From assembly GCA_021202525.1 (NCBI GenBank), contig JAJQCV010000045.1, forward strand, positions 1 to 43,724: a DNA stretch of 43,724 bases, in the 5' to 3' direction. The notes beneath the pieces are model-generated. The model worked only from the letters and a program-made list of their open reading frames with translations, made no database searches and was not told the DNA's origin. Of the stretch, positions 17,886 to 27,195 are shown one piece after another; position 1 is the stretch's first letter, and each line of letters begins with the position of its first letter. The translations under genes and the position numbers were made by a program. Origin of the DNA: Akkermansiaceae bacterium (GTDB lineage: Bacteria; Verrucomicrobiota; Verrucomicrobiia; Verrucomicrobiales; Akkermansiaceae).

Positions 17886-18070
17886 CGGATTTATAATCCG
17901 TGATAAATCAACGCGGCAATGCAAGGAAGCCTATGACAAGGAACATAAGGATGATAGGAATGACAGGGGAATTTTGAAGCTTCCTGTTATTCCTGTCATC
18001 CTTATATGTCTTATTATCCCTAATCAACTTTTCTCCAGATTTTTTCGTTGACTTCCGGATTATAAATCCG
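17886..18070. repeat. 185-bp element with 15-bp terminal inverted palindromes (element 1)
   Basis: The left end CGGATTTATAATCCG (17886-17900) and the right end CGGATTATAAATCCG (18056-18070) are exact reverse complements, including the asymmetric loop. Each is itself a palindrome (CGGATT-N3-AATCCG). Inside, two arms of about 23 nt (17946-17967 and 17983-18006) match in inverted orientation at about 21 of 23 positions around an ATTTTGAAGC-like centre, so the whole element can fold into a long hairpin. TCAACG lies just inside both ends. No coding frame and no obvious target-site duplication are present. A second element with the same end architecture is at 31547-31743. The structure suggests a MITE or a paired REP/BIME-like element. 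Confidence 0.7.
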
Positions 18071-18574
18071 GTGGGGATCATAAAATTAAAGGAAATGGGG
18101 AGTCTCCCGGATTTTTTTACGGATAGGAATACTGTTTCATTCCCGTTGCAGGGAGAAGCTTGCCGTGCAAGGGGGTGCCCACGGCTGTTCCTCAGGTCCG
18201 TGCCAGGGATGGAAGCGCTGGAAGAGGTTCTTTACATCCCCGGCTGCTTCCGGTTTTGCCGGGTTGAACGCCGCAGGGACCTCCGGAGAACAGGGCGAAG
18301 TGCTGTAGTTTCCCGAATCGTTACCTCTCCCTTCTGGTGGCGTTCTGGATAGTGCAGTTTTCGATGATTTGAGGAAGGGGAAAGGCATCCCTGTGGGATT
18401 TTTCCGGCAGGCGCTCCGTACGCGCATGGCTGTAACGGCAACGCTTCCCTGCGCGAAAATCCGGTCTTCCGGTAGGTTTTTGACACCTGGAGCGGAAATG
18501 AAGACCGGCAATGCGGCACATAAAGGGTTTGTGGACCAGAAGGGATTCGTATAAAATCCTTTTCGGTTTTCCTT
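18071..18574. other. Intergenic region without a recognised gene
   Basis: About 500 bp between element 1 and the acyltransferase gene. Several short frames are open on both strands, but their translations are low in recognisable protein features and overlap one another. I see no RNA gene or repeat, only a promoter-like pair near its right end. Confidence 0.4.
18528..18555 (+). promoter_or_regulatory. Candidate promoter for the acyltransferase-GT9 gene
   Basis: TTTGTG (18528-18533), a 16-bp spacer and TATAAA (18550-18555) precede the start codon at 18575, which would leave a leader of only about 13 nt. No Shine-Dalgarno sequence is present. This is a resemblance-based call. Confidence 0.35.
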
Positions 18575-20503
18575 ATGACAAGTTCTCCTTCATCCGATCC
18601 TCCCCCTTCCTCCCGGAAGGCGTTTGTCCATTATGCGGGGATGAAGGGATTCCTGCTGATGGAGGCACTTCTGAAGCTTGTGGGCATGAAGACGCTGTTC
18701 CGCCTGGGGCGCATGGCCGGCGGCGCGGCATGGCATTTGCTGCCGCAGCGGCGGAAGATTGTGGAAAGGAATCTGCGCATCGTTCTGGATCCGGCCCTGC
18801 GCGGCAGGGAACTGGAGAAGCTGGGCAAGGAGAATTTTAGGAGGACGATCGCCAATTTCCTGTGTTCCGCCAAAACGGCCATTCTGACGGATGACCAGTT
18901 GAAAAAGTGCGTGGAAATCACGGGGCACGAGGCCTTTGCCAAACCCGTGCTGGAGGGACGCGGGCAGGTGTGCGCCATTGCACATTCCGGAAATTGGGAG
19001 GCGCTGGCGAGAATACGCGTGTTTTATCCGGAAATTGAGCGTTACGGCTCCATGTACCGCCAGTTTGACAATCCTCTGATGGAGGAATACATGTACAGGC
19101 GCCGCACGGAGCGGGGCACGCAGATGTTTTCCAAGGAGGGCGGCATCAAGGCGCCCATGAAGATGCTCAAGGAAGGGGGGGCGCTGGGCGTGCTGAGCGA
19201 CCAGTTCGTCTGGGAAGGGGTATATGTTCCCTTCTTCGGCAAGGTGACCGGAACAACGCCGCTGCCCGCCTTGCTGCGCAAGCGGGCCGGAGCGGACATG
19301 GTGGCGATTGCCGTGCGTACGGACAAGCCGGGCCACTGGATTGCGGACATGGGCAATGTGGTGAATTTTTCCGGTTCCGACGGTTCCCTGGCGGGGGATA
19401 CCATGGAGGTGAACAGGCATTTGGAAGAGCTGATCGGCAGGTCCGTTCTGGATGTGTTCTGGATGCACCACCGCTGGAAGTCCATCGACCGTTTTGCCCC
19501 CAGGGATGAGAAGACCTTCAAGCTTCTGGAAAAGATGGACCTGAAGCCCTACCGCATTCTGGTGGCTGTTCCCAGGGCCCTTGATGAAGCCTTGCTGGCC
19601 GTTCCGCTGATCAGGGCGCTGAAGGGCGCCAGGCCGGACATGCAGGTGAGCGTCATCTGCCCGTCCTCCCAGGCGGGCGTTTGGAAAACGTTTGAAGAAG
19701 TAGCCCATGTCCTGCCGAATGATTCCCTGAAACAGCTCCGGGAAGCGCTGGCCGCGGATGAGTTTTATAATGAAGGCCCCCTGGACCTGGGCGTCATGCT
19801 GGACCAGGATATGGAAACCCTCAAGGCCCTGGCACCGTATGGCCCCATGATGTTTTCCGGCCTGGATACGCATCCCGGATGCCGGAGGTACAAGTTCCGG
19901 GTGAAGGCCTCCGTCCTGGAAGCGGCTCCCCCTGTCCACCGCGTCCGGCCCTATTTGCAGCTGGGAAATTTGCATGGCCTGGACATCTGGAATCCTTCCG
20001 TGTTTCCCGCAGAAAAGGCGGACGCCGGGGAGGGCGCTCCCGTTCTGATCGCTCCGTTTTCCACGCTGGGGCCAGCCAGCGAATGGGGGGAGGAACAATG
20101 GGAGGAACTGGTGCGCTCCCTTCTGGGCAGGCCGGTTTTGGTGGCGCTGGAGGAAGACCGTGAGCGGGCTTCCGTTCTGGCGGAACGGCTTCAGGTGGAG
20201 ATGAAGGCCGGGGCGCCGGAAGACCTGTTCCCCGTCATGGATGCCGCGGCGGCAGCCGTTGCCGTGGACGGTGTTATTCCCTCTCTCTGCTCCTGCCGCG
20301 GCCTTCCGACGGTGACTCTGTTTTCCACCAGGCTTCCGGACGTGTGCCGTCCGCTGGGGCAGTTCCACCGCTCCCTGTACAGCCACCAGTGCTGTTCCCC
20401 GTGTTTCCTGAGGGAATGCGACCGCGGCGTCCCCTGCAACCGCAACATTTCCGTGCAGGAGGTGCTGGATGCCCTGCGGGAGATAAATGCCTTCCCCAGT
20501 TAA
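18575..20503 (+). CDS. Fusion of LpxL/HtrB-type lipid A acyltransferase and GT9 heptosyltransferase-like domain
   Basis: The 642-residue protein is about twice the length of a single lipid A acyltransferase. Residues about 20-310 look like the LpxL/LpxM family, which adds a secondary acyl chain to lipid A at the inner membrane: the HSGNWE catalytic motif (His137, Glu142), GVLSDQ (209-210), YVPFFGKVTGTTPLPALL and the closing WMHHRWK (about 297-302). After a short linker, residues about 326-642 restart as a GT9-like fold (YRILVAVPRALDEALLAVPLIRALK), with SEWGEEQWEEL and a cysteine-rich end (CCSPCFLRECDRGVPC) like that of ADP-heptose:LPS heptosyltransferases. One open frame spans both domains, so the fusion is real in this sequence. 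It suggests coupled lipid A acylation and core glycosylation. The GT9 part may have lost activity, because its first glycine-rich loop is atypical. Confidence 0.85.
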   Translation: MTSSPSSDPPPSSRKAFVHYAGMKGFLLMEALLKLVGMKTLFRLGRMAGGAAWHLLPQRRKIVERNLRIVLDPALRGRELEKLGKENFRRTIANFLCSAKTAILTDDQLKKCVEITGHEAFAKPVLEGRGQVCAIAHSGNWEALARIRVFYPEIERYGSMYRQFDNPLMEEYMYRRRTERGTQMFSKEGGIKAPMKMLKEGGALGVLSDQFVWEGVYVPFFGKVTGTTPLPALLRKRAGADMVAIAVRTDKPGHWIADMGNVVNFSGSDGSLAGDTMEVNRHLEELIGRSVLDVFWMHHRWKSIDRFAPRDEKTFKLLEKMDLKPYRILVAVPRALDEALLAVPLIRALKGARPDMQVSVICPSSQAGVWKTFEEVAHVLPNDSLKQLREALAADEFYNEGPLDLGVMLDQDMETLKALAPYGPMMFSGLDTHPGCRRYKFRVKASVLEAAPPVHRVRPYLQLGNLHGLDIWNPSVFPAEKADAGEGAPVLIAPFSTLGPASEWGEEQWEELVRSLLGRPVLVALEEDRERASVLAERLQVEMKAGAPEDLFPVMDAAAAAVAVDGVIPSLCSCRGLPTVTLFSTRLPDVCRPLGQFHRSLYSHQCCSPCFLRECDRGVPCNRNISVQEVLDALREINAFPS

Positions 20504-20575
20504 GGGGGCCTTTTCAGGAACGAAGGTTTATTCATCCCGCTGTCATGGAGGCATGCCGCCGGTAAATACAAATTT

Positions 20576-20866
20576 ATGATGTCCAGGGAAATTAATGTTA
20601 AAAAGTTGAGGAAGAAAGCCCATTTAACCCTGGATCGTCTTGCGGAATTATCCGGCTACGGCATGGTCCGCCTGGAGCAGGGTGAAAAGGTTCCCTCGCG
20701 CATGAGGGAATCCGTGATTGCCCTTCTTTTGCAAGCGCGCGAGGAAGGGCTGGGGCTGGATGTCAGGATATGGCGTGAGCGTGCTTTAAAAGCTGAAAAT
20801 AAGGTGGATATCTTGCTGGGAATGGTCAAAGGGGGAATGGATACTTTGGACAGTTCCCATGACTGA
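20576..20866 (+). CDS. Small helix-turn-helix (XRE-like) DNA-binding protein
   Basis: A 96-residue basic protein whose N-terminal half (VKKLRKKAHLTLDRLAELSG..MVRLEQGEKVPS) follows the XRE helix-turn-helix pattern: 'LR...LT...LAE.SG......E.G...P'. Its C-terminal half has a helical, possibly coiled segment (RIWRERALKAENKVDILLGM). Two adjacent Met codons (20576 and 20579) are both possible starts. Base composition is more AT-rich than the neighbouring genes. It follows the acyltransferase fusion after 72 bp and converges with pflA, whose stop is 19 bp away. The target is unknown; regulation of a neighbour is possible but not shown. Confidence 0.7.
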   Translation: MMSREINVKKLRKKAHLTLDRLAELSGYGMVRLEQGEKVPSRMRESVIALLLQAREEGLGLDVRIWRERALKAENKVDILLGMVKGGMDTLDSSHD

Positions 20867-20885
20867 AGAAAATTTTTTCAACTCA

Positions 20886-21674
20886 TCAATGTACTTCATA
20901 CCTTGAATTTCCTTCCCGGCGGAAAATACTGCGGGCCTGTTCCGTCAGTTCCGCGGAGGGTTCGCGAATGTCCCGGAGCGTGTAGTCCAGGTCCAGTTCA
21001 TCCCATTTGAAGCGGCCCATCTGGTGGAAGGGAAGTACGTCCACGCGTTCCACGTTCCCCAGGCGGCAGGCGCAGCGGGCAAGCTGTGCCACGTCTTCCA
21101 TGTCGTCCGTGAGGCCGGGCACCAGCACGTAGCGGAGCCACACGGGCTTGCGGAGGGCGGCCAGGCGTTCCGCAAATTCCAGGGTGGGGCGCAGTTCTCC
21201 GCCCGTCAGGTTCCGGTAGCGTTCCGGATTCCATGCCTTGATGTCCAGCAGGACCAGGTCCGTCTGTTCCAGTAGTTCATCGTCCGCATTCGCTCCCAGG
21301 TGGCCGGAGGTGTCCAGGCAGGTATGCAGGCCCATGGCTTTTCCTCCTTTCAGGACGGTTTTGGCAAAGGCCGGCTGGAAGAGCGGGTCCCCGCCGGAGA
21401 GGGTAAGGCCGCCTCCGGCCGCTAGCAGGAAATCCCGGTAGCGTGCAAGTTCCTCCAGAACGTCCGCGGCGCTTCTGGTTTGTCCCCGGCGGACGTAGGA
21501 GGCGTCCGGATTGTGGCAATACCGGCAGCGCAGGCTGCATCCGGACAGGAAGAGGACGAAGCGGATGCCGGGCCCGTCCACGGTGCCGCAGGATTCCACG
21601 GAATGGATCAGGCCCGTGACGGCGGCGGCAGAGCTTCCGCCGGAGTCCGGTTGATGGAAGGGCGCCTGCGGCAT
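20886..21674 (-). CDS. pflA: Pyruvate formate-lyase activating enzyme (radical SAM)
   Basis: PflA uses a [4Fe-4S] cluster and S-adenosylmethionine to abstract a hydrogen from the catalytic glycine of PflB, turning on anaerobic pyruvate cleavage. The 262-residue protein has the radical SAM motif CxxxCxxC at Cys46, Cys50 and Cys53 (GCSLRCRYCHNPD), preceded by SCGTVDGPGIRFVLFLSG, which is typical of the glycyl-radical activase family. Later come SGGDPLFQP (SAM binding), LDTSGH, DLVLLDIKAW and VLVPGLTDD. It has no extra ferredoxin-like insert, which is consistent with PflA rather than other glycyl-radical activases. The gene starts 13 bp after the pflB stop on the same strand, so the two form an operon. 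Confidence 0.95.
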   Translation of the reverse strand: MPQAPFHQPDSGGSSAAAVTGLIHSVESCGTVDGPGIRFVLFLSGCSLRCRYCHNPDASYVRRGQTRSAADVLEELARYRDFLLAAGGGLTLSGGDPLFQPAFAKTVLKGGKAMGLHTCLDTSGHLGANADDELLEQTDLVLLDIKAWNPERYRNLTGGELRPTLEFAERLAALRKPVWLRYVLVPGLTDDMEDVAQLARCACRLGNVERVDVLPFHQMGRFKWDELDLDYTLRDIREPSAELTEQARSIFRREGNSRYEVH

Positions 21675-21687
21675 CCGCGGAGATGGG

Positions 21688-23956
21688 TTAGCGGGTGTGG
21701 AAGGTGCGGTTGATGACTTCCTGCTGCTGTTCCCGGGTCAGCTTGATGAAGTTCACGGCATAGCCGGAAACGCGGATGGTGAGCTGCGGGTATTTTTCCG
21801 GGTGGTCCATGGCGTCCAGCAGGGTTTCCCGTTCCAGGACGTTCACGTTGATGTGGTGGCCGGTGGCGGCAAAGTAGGCGTCCAGCAGGGCGGAGAGCTT
21901 GGTGCGGCGTTCCCTTTCCTCTTTGCCCAGGGCCTGGGGCACGATGGAGAAGGTGTAGGAGATGCCGTCCAGGGAGTCGTCATAGGATAGTTTGGACACG
22001 GAAAGCATGGAGGCCACGGCTCCGTTCCTGTCCCGTCCGTGCATGGGGTTGGCCCCGGGTGCGAATGGCTCCCCGGCGCGGCGGCCGTCCGGGGTGTTGC
22101 CCGTTTTTTTTGCCGTACACCACATTGGAGGTGATGGTCAGGATGGACTGGGTGGGAAGGGAGTTGCGGTAGGTGTGCAGTTTGCGCAGCTTCTGCATGA
22201 AATTGCTTACCAGGCTGCACGCGATGTCGTCCACGCGCGGGTCGTTGTTTCCGTAGCAGGGGAATTCGCCCTCCGTTTTGAAGTCCACGATCAGGCCGTC
22301 TTCATTGCGGACGGCCTTCACCGTAGCGTATTTGATGGCGGAGAGGGAGTCTGCCGCCACGGACAGCCCCGCGATGCCCGTGGCCATCGTGCGCAGGATT
22401 TCCGGATCATGCAGCGCCATTTCAATGCGTTCATAGCAGTATTTGTCGTGCATGTAGTGGATGATGTTCAGGGCGTCGATGTAGGTTTTGGCAAGCCAGT
22501 CCTGCATGTTGTCGTACAGGGCCATGACCTCGTCGTATTTGAGGATTTCCTCCGTGTAGCGCGGGGAGGGCGGGGCCACCTGTCTGCCCTTGAGCTCGTC
22601 CACGCCGCCGTTCAGGGCGTACAGCAGGCATTTGGCCAGGTTGGCGCGGGCGCCGAAGAATTGCATCTGCTTGCCGATGCGCATGGCGGAAACGCAGCAG
22701 GCAATGCCGTAGTCGTCCCCCCAGTGCGGGCGCATCAGGTCGTCGTTTTCGTACTGGACGGAGGACGTTTCTATAGAGACTTTGGCGCAGAAGCTTTTGA
22801 AGGCTTCCGGCATGTTCCCGGACCACAGGACCGTCAGGTTCGGTTCCGGAGCCGGTCCCAGGTTGTAAAGGGTCTGGAGCATGCGGAAGGAGCTGCGGGT
22901 GACCAGCGTGCGCCCATCTTCCCCCATGCCGCCGATGGATTCCGTCACCCAGGTGGGATCCCCGGAGAACAGGTTGTTGTAGTCGGGCGTGCGGATAAAG
23001 CGGACGATGCGCAGCTTCATCACGAACTGGTCCATGATTTCCTGCACTTCCTCTTCCGTGATCCGTCCCTGTTCCAGGTCGCGGGTGAAGTAGATGTCAA
23101 AGAACGTGGAGACGCGGCCCAGGGACATGGCGGCTCCGTTCTGTTCCTTCACGGCGGCCAGGTAGCCCAAGTAGGTCCATTGCACGGCTTCGCGGGAATT
23201 GGCGGCGGGGCGGGTGAGGTCGCAGCCGTAGGAGGCGCCCATTTCGGCGAGTTCCTCCAGGGCGCGGATTTGTTCGCTCATCTCCTCGCGCAGGCGGATC
23301 ACGTCGTCCGTGAGGGGCCTGTTTTCATAATTTTTCAGGTCCTTGCGGCGTTCGGCGGCCAGCCTGTCCGTGCCGTACAGGGCCACGCGGCGGTAGTCGC
23401 CGATGATGCGTCCGCGGCCGTAGGCGTCTGGCAGCCCGGTGATGATTCCGGCGGAACGGGCGGCGCGGATGTCCGAGGTATAGGCGTCAAAGACGCCTTC
23501 ATTGTGCGTTTTGCGGATTTTTTTGAAGATGGAAGAGGTTTTTTCACACATCTTGAATCCGTAGGATTCCAGGGCCTGCTGCGCCATGCGCAGGCCGCCG
23601 AAGGGCATCAGGGCGCGTTTCAGGGGGGCGTCCGTCTGGAGGCCCACGACTACTTCCAGTTCCTTGTCAATGTAGCCGGGCTTGTGGGATGTGATGGAGG
23701 ATACCACCTCTTCATCCGCATCCAGCACGCCGCCGTTGTCTATTTCCTGTTTCAGCAGGACTTTCAGCTCATCCCATAAACGAAGCGTGCGTTGGGAGGG
23801 GCCGGAAAGAAACTCTTCATTGCCGGAATAGGGCGTGTAATTATGCTGGATGAAATCCCGTACGTCAATGGACTCCGTCCATGCTCCCGGCTGGAATCCC
23901 TGCCATTCCTGCGGCAGGGCGGGGGCCTCTTTCAAGTCTTTTATGATGCCTACCAT
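21688..23956 (-). pseudogene. pflB: Formate acetyltransferase (pyruvate formate-lyase), frameshifted at an A8 tract
   Basis: PflB cleaves pyruvate with CoA to acetyl-CoA and formate using a glycyl radical. Read across the frameshift the protein is about 755 residues, close to the E. coli enzyme, and has the catalytic Cys pair in [10 protein letters not shown] and the radical glycine loop RVSGYAV near the C-terminus. The frame breaks after [12 protein letters not shown]: on the coding strand GGC is followed by eight A's (22104-22111 on the plus strand), where seven are needed to continue into [12 protein letters not shown]. As read, translation ends at 21980 in unrelated residues and loses the radical site. 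Explanations are a homopolymer sequencing error (most likely), a recent mutation, or slippage on A8. The start at 23956 (MVGIIKD) is preferred over a TTG two codons earlier. pflA follows after 13 bp; the GH115 gene ends 48 bp upstream. Confidence 0.9.
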
Positions 23957-24004
23957 AAACAAAAACCAATATAAAATGATGATGAAGGGAGGAAAGTGTG
24001 CCTA

Positions 24005-26875
24005 TTATTTTTTTGTTGGCAAGCCCTTATTTTTAATAACAGGATTTTTGTTTATAATAGAATAAACTGGATTGTTGTAATAACTGCAAGGAATGGCGTA
24101 GAAATTTCTATTTTTCTTAAAATCAATCATGATTTGGTCCAGGTATAAGTCTTCGTCAAGCGCGTAAATCCGTATGGCATGCTTCCCCGGTTTTTCAATA
24201 ATATGCTGGCTTGAGGTTAAAGACTGGTTTCTCAGGACATTCAAGTTCCACTTTTTTGTATGGAATTCCGCGTATGTTGACACAATGACAGGTGCTTGAT
24301 TGTCAATGATAACGGCATACCTTAGCTTTTTCTCGCATTGCGGGTGGATAGGAATGCTTCCGACATATAAGTTGAATTGTCCTTTACTGACGGAATAGAA
24401 TTCGTAAAAGGCATGTTTGTTTTTATTATCCTTGGAAGATTTCGGAAGGACTAGGGAGCTTCCGCTATGCCCGAGAGAATCAATAACTTTTGTTTTTAAC
24501 TGGTTGTTTATCTGATGTGTTGCGGGGAATGATATGTAAAATTGGTTTTCAATAAATTGTTGAGGCATGTTTGCTTTTGCTGAAACGGCGGAACATATGA
24601 ATTCATAATATTCTCCATTGAGTTTTATTTTAATGGTATTCCGTCCGTCTTGCGTGGTGGAATCCGCATATACGGCTATTTGAATTTCCCCGCCGGGAAG
24701 AGGACGTGTTTGAATTTGAAATCCTTTTGGAATATCGACGGCTTCATAGACAAGGTTGTCCTTGTCTCTCTGGTAAACTGTAACGGTTGAGGGCCTCTCT
24801 CCCCCTTTTGTTAAAGTGGGTAAAGAGATTTGGCGTTCTTCTGAGGGGGAGGGATTCCCATCGACCCAAAGCAGCAAGCCTTTTTTTGTTGAAGTAATGA
24901 ATTCTGGAAGTTCAGGACATTTGAAAACAGATTGATTTCTCGGAGACATACTCATCATTCCGTTCCATTTTCCATTACTTATTTCCAAATTGTAGTGATG
25001 AGTTAACTGGGATATTTTATCATATTCTTTTTTGGAAAGAATGCTGTAGTTATTGGCTGCCGGGAGGTTATACACTGCCAGTTCTCTGGCTTTTTGAGCA
25101 TACAGCACTTTTTTGTTCATGGAAGCTGCGGCTGAGACAGGATAGTGGACTAGCTGAAAATAAGAGTCTTTTCTTTCATGATCCATTTTTTTATAGATTT
25201 CTTCCGATATATCGCTGATAACCTGATACCAATATATTCTTCTCCCTGCCTCGTCACCGAATTCGTGAAAATTGTATGGATTGGAGAATAGAATCCCTTT
25301 TTTTGACGGCAGAAATTCCATATGCTCCGGTTTTCTTTGAGCGGCAAGGTCATAATAAAGGTTTAAAAGCGGGGATATTTCATGTTCGTAACCGGGAAAT
25401 TGCTGACTTACCCAGGAAGAAAGATGGGAACGAATTGTGTTTGAATCAATAGAATGGATATTCCATGCCATATCCAGGAAAAATTCTATCAGGTATTCCG
25501 CTGGTTTGATATCTCCCACATTCAATATCCATATTTTGCGCGCCTGGTTCTCCCACGCTCGTTGCATTTCCTGATAGATCAGACCTGGCTGGGTGGATGC
25601 AAGCCAAAGATAATCCTGAGGGGAGCCCCAATAAGAGATGTGATAATATATTCCGGAACCTCCCGTTCTGGATTTCTCTTTGTCGCTGTTCAAGCGTGTC
25701 AGGTGTCCATGATTATCATCGCTCCACATGAGAGTTATATCATCGGGGAGGCTTAATCCGTTGTTATAAACCTTTAAAACTTCCTTATAAGGAACGAAAA
25801 TTTGCGGTATTTTTTTTATATTCCTGTTAACATATTTTGTTAAAAGTTCTCTCTGGCTGCGGATAACTTGCTGCAAGACATTTTTTTCTTCTTCAATGGA
25901 ATTGACTCCTTGCATTCTGCCGTCGTGCCGCCCTCGCATTCCGATCGTATAAATATTCTCCTTTTGCCCTACTTCTAACAGGCGTTCTTTCCAGTAACGT
26001 ATGACATTGTTTGAATTAGTGACAAAATTATAAGGCCCGTTCAATTGGTCATTCCACTCTCCTGCACTATTCCTCATCATGGGTTCACAATGCGATGTGC
26101 CTATGATAATACCATATTTTTCAGCCGTTTCCCTGGCATCCTTGACAAAATGGAAAGGAACGGTGCATTCGTGCATGGCTGGCCATAGCGTATTGGCCCG
26201 GAGCCTCATCATTAACTCAAAGATTTTGGAATATGTTCTTATTCCAATTTCTCCCGCCCGTTTGGCCGGATCATAATTTTTTGTGCTCCATGGCATGAGT
26301 CCCCAGTCTTCATCATTTAAGAATATGCCGCGGTATGGGACAGATGGGCCTTGCACGTGTTGAGGGGAGCGATTCCACAGAACAGAGTCTTTTTTTTCTG
26401 GAATGACATCAGCCCACCAAATCCAGGGGGATATTCCCATGCTCCTTGATAGTTCCAATATTCCGTATGCTGCGCCTCGTGTATCCGATCCGGCTATCAG
26501 AAGTTTTTTCTTGTTATCATGGGAACGGATGGGATGTATGAGAAAGGTTTCCCATTTCCCTTTTAGTTCCTTGTATTCCGGGTAATGTTGTGAACATAAT
26601 GTATCGAATGTTTTATCTTCTCCGATAACGCCTACCAATATATCCCCTTCCTTTTCTGAGTCCGTCAAAGAAATTCCTTTTTTTCTACATACTTGTTGAG
26701 AATCTTTTATGAGAATGTCAATGGCTGTTTGGATAACTTTATTTTTCCCACTGTAATAGATGGATGCTCCATTTCCATTTTCTATGATAGCAAATGGAAT
26801 TTTATCTTCTGCTTTTATCAGTGGGACGGTGGATAATATGCAGAATATGATTTTAAATAGGGCGAATGATTTCAT
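24005..26875 (-). CDS. Secreted GH115-family glycoside hydrolase
   Basis: The 956-residue protein begins with a signal peptide (KIIFCILSTVPLIKA) and matches GH115, the family of xylan and glucuronoxylan alpha-glucuronidases. Visible signatures are LLIAGSDTRGAAYGILELSR, GISPWIWWADV, VPYRGIFLNDEDWGLMPWS (about residues 180-198), RANTLWPAMHE, IGTSHCEPMMRN, TIGMRGRHDGRM, LMWSDDNHGHLTRL and YHISYWGSPQDYLWL. The C-terminal third is a beta-rich ancillary region. It probably removes glucuronic acid or 4-O-methyl-glucuronic acid side chains outside the cytoplasm; the host glycan substrate is not determinable here. The gene is much richer in A and T than all its neighbours, which suggests acquisition from a lower-GC gut bacterium, perhaps of the Bacteroidota. 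No SusC/SusD pair, regulator or transposase is adjacent. Confidence 0.9.
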   Translation of the reverse strand: MKSFALFKIIFCILSTVPLIKAEDKIPFAIIENGNGASIYYSGKNKVIQTAIDILIKDSQQVCRKKGISLTDSEKEGDILVGVIGEDKTFDTLCSQHYPEYKELKGKWETFLIHPIRSHDNKKKLLIAGSDTRGAAYGILELSRSMGISPWIWWADVIPEKKDSVLWNRSPQHVQGPSVPYRGIFLNDEDWGLMPWSTKNYDPAKRAGEIGIRTYSKIFELMMRLRANTLWPAMHECTVPFHFVKDARETAEKYGIIIGTSHCEPMMRNSAGEWNDQLNGPYNFVTNSNNVIRYWKERLLEVGQKENIYTIGMRGRHDGRMQGVNSIEEEKNVLQQVIRSQRELLTKYVNRNIKKIPQIFVPYKEVLKVYNNGLSLPDDITLMWSDDNHGHLTRLNSDKEKSRTGGSGIYYHISYWGSPQDYLWLASTQPGLIYQEMQRAWENQARKIWILNVGDIKPAEYLIEFFLDMAWNIHSIDSNTIRSHLSSWVSQQFPGYEHEISPLLNLYYDLAAQRKPEHMEFLPSKKGILFSNPYNFHEFGDEAGRRIYWYQVISDISEEIYKKMDHERKDSYFQLVHYPVSAAASMNKKVLYAQKARELAVYNLPAANNYSILSKKEYDKISQLTHHYNLEISNGKWNGMMSMSPRNQSVFKCPELPEFITSTKKGLLLWVDGNPSPSEERQISLPTLTKGGERPSTVTVYQRDKDNLVYEAVDIPKGFQIQTRPLPGGEIQIAVYADSTTQDGRNTIKIKLNGEYYEFICSAVSAKANMPQQFIENQFYISFPATHQINNQLKTKVIDSLGHSGSSLVLPKSSKDNKNKHAFYEFYSVSKGQFNLYVGSIPIHPQCEKKLRYAVIIDNQAPVIVSTYAEFHTKKWNLNVLRNQSLTSSQHIIEKPGKHAIRIYALDEDLYLDQIMIDFKKNRNFYAIPCSYYNNPVYSIINKNPVIKNKGLPTKK

Positions 26876-27195
26876 TGATGGTGAAATTTTTCAAATTGCC
26901 TAGAAGTTACGCCCAGGCTGCGTTATCGTTATCAGTACATTGATGTTTTTGAAAACATATTGATTTTTTTAATAAATCGGGGTGGAAAAATGATTAGTAC
27001 CGACTTTCAATTCTCGTCGGCAAGCTGCTTTTTCTACCTAATAGTTAAAAAGCATCTGAGAAAAAGGACGTTTTTGCCTGCAAGGGGGCCGTCATTGAGT
27101 AATGGCCTTTTCCATCCGGAGAGGGATGGAACCTCATGCTGTCTTGATATGCGGGAGGATTCGTTTAAACTATTGTTCACTTTCGCTGTTCCGCC
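26876..27195. other. AT-rich divergent intergenic region
   Basis: A 320-bp gap between the divergent GH115 and SGNH hydrolase genes. The half nearest GH115 (to about 27060) shares its low GC, and composition returns to the chromosomal norm towards the SGNH gene. It must hold both promoters. I see no hexamer pair good enough to name, no coding frame of note and no inverted termini that would mark an insertion boundary. Confidence 0.45.

Noticed and set aside
18137..18511. Minus-strand frame of 124 codons in the gap before the acyltransferase gene
   Set aside because: It has no start signal, no hydrophobic or domain pattern, and competing frames overlap on both strands.
21992..23779. A 595-codon open frame on the plus strand opposite pflB
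   Set aside because: It mirrors the codon bias of pflB, whose catalytic motifs are unmistakable on the other strand.
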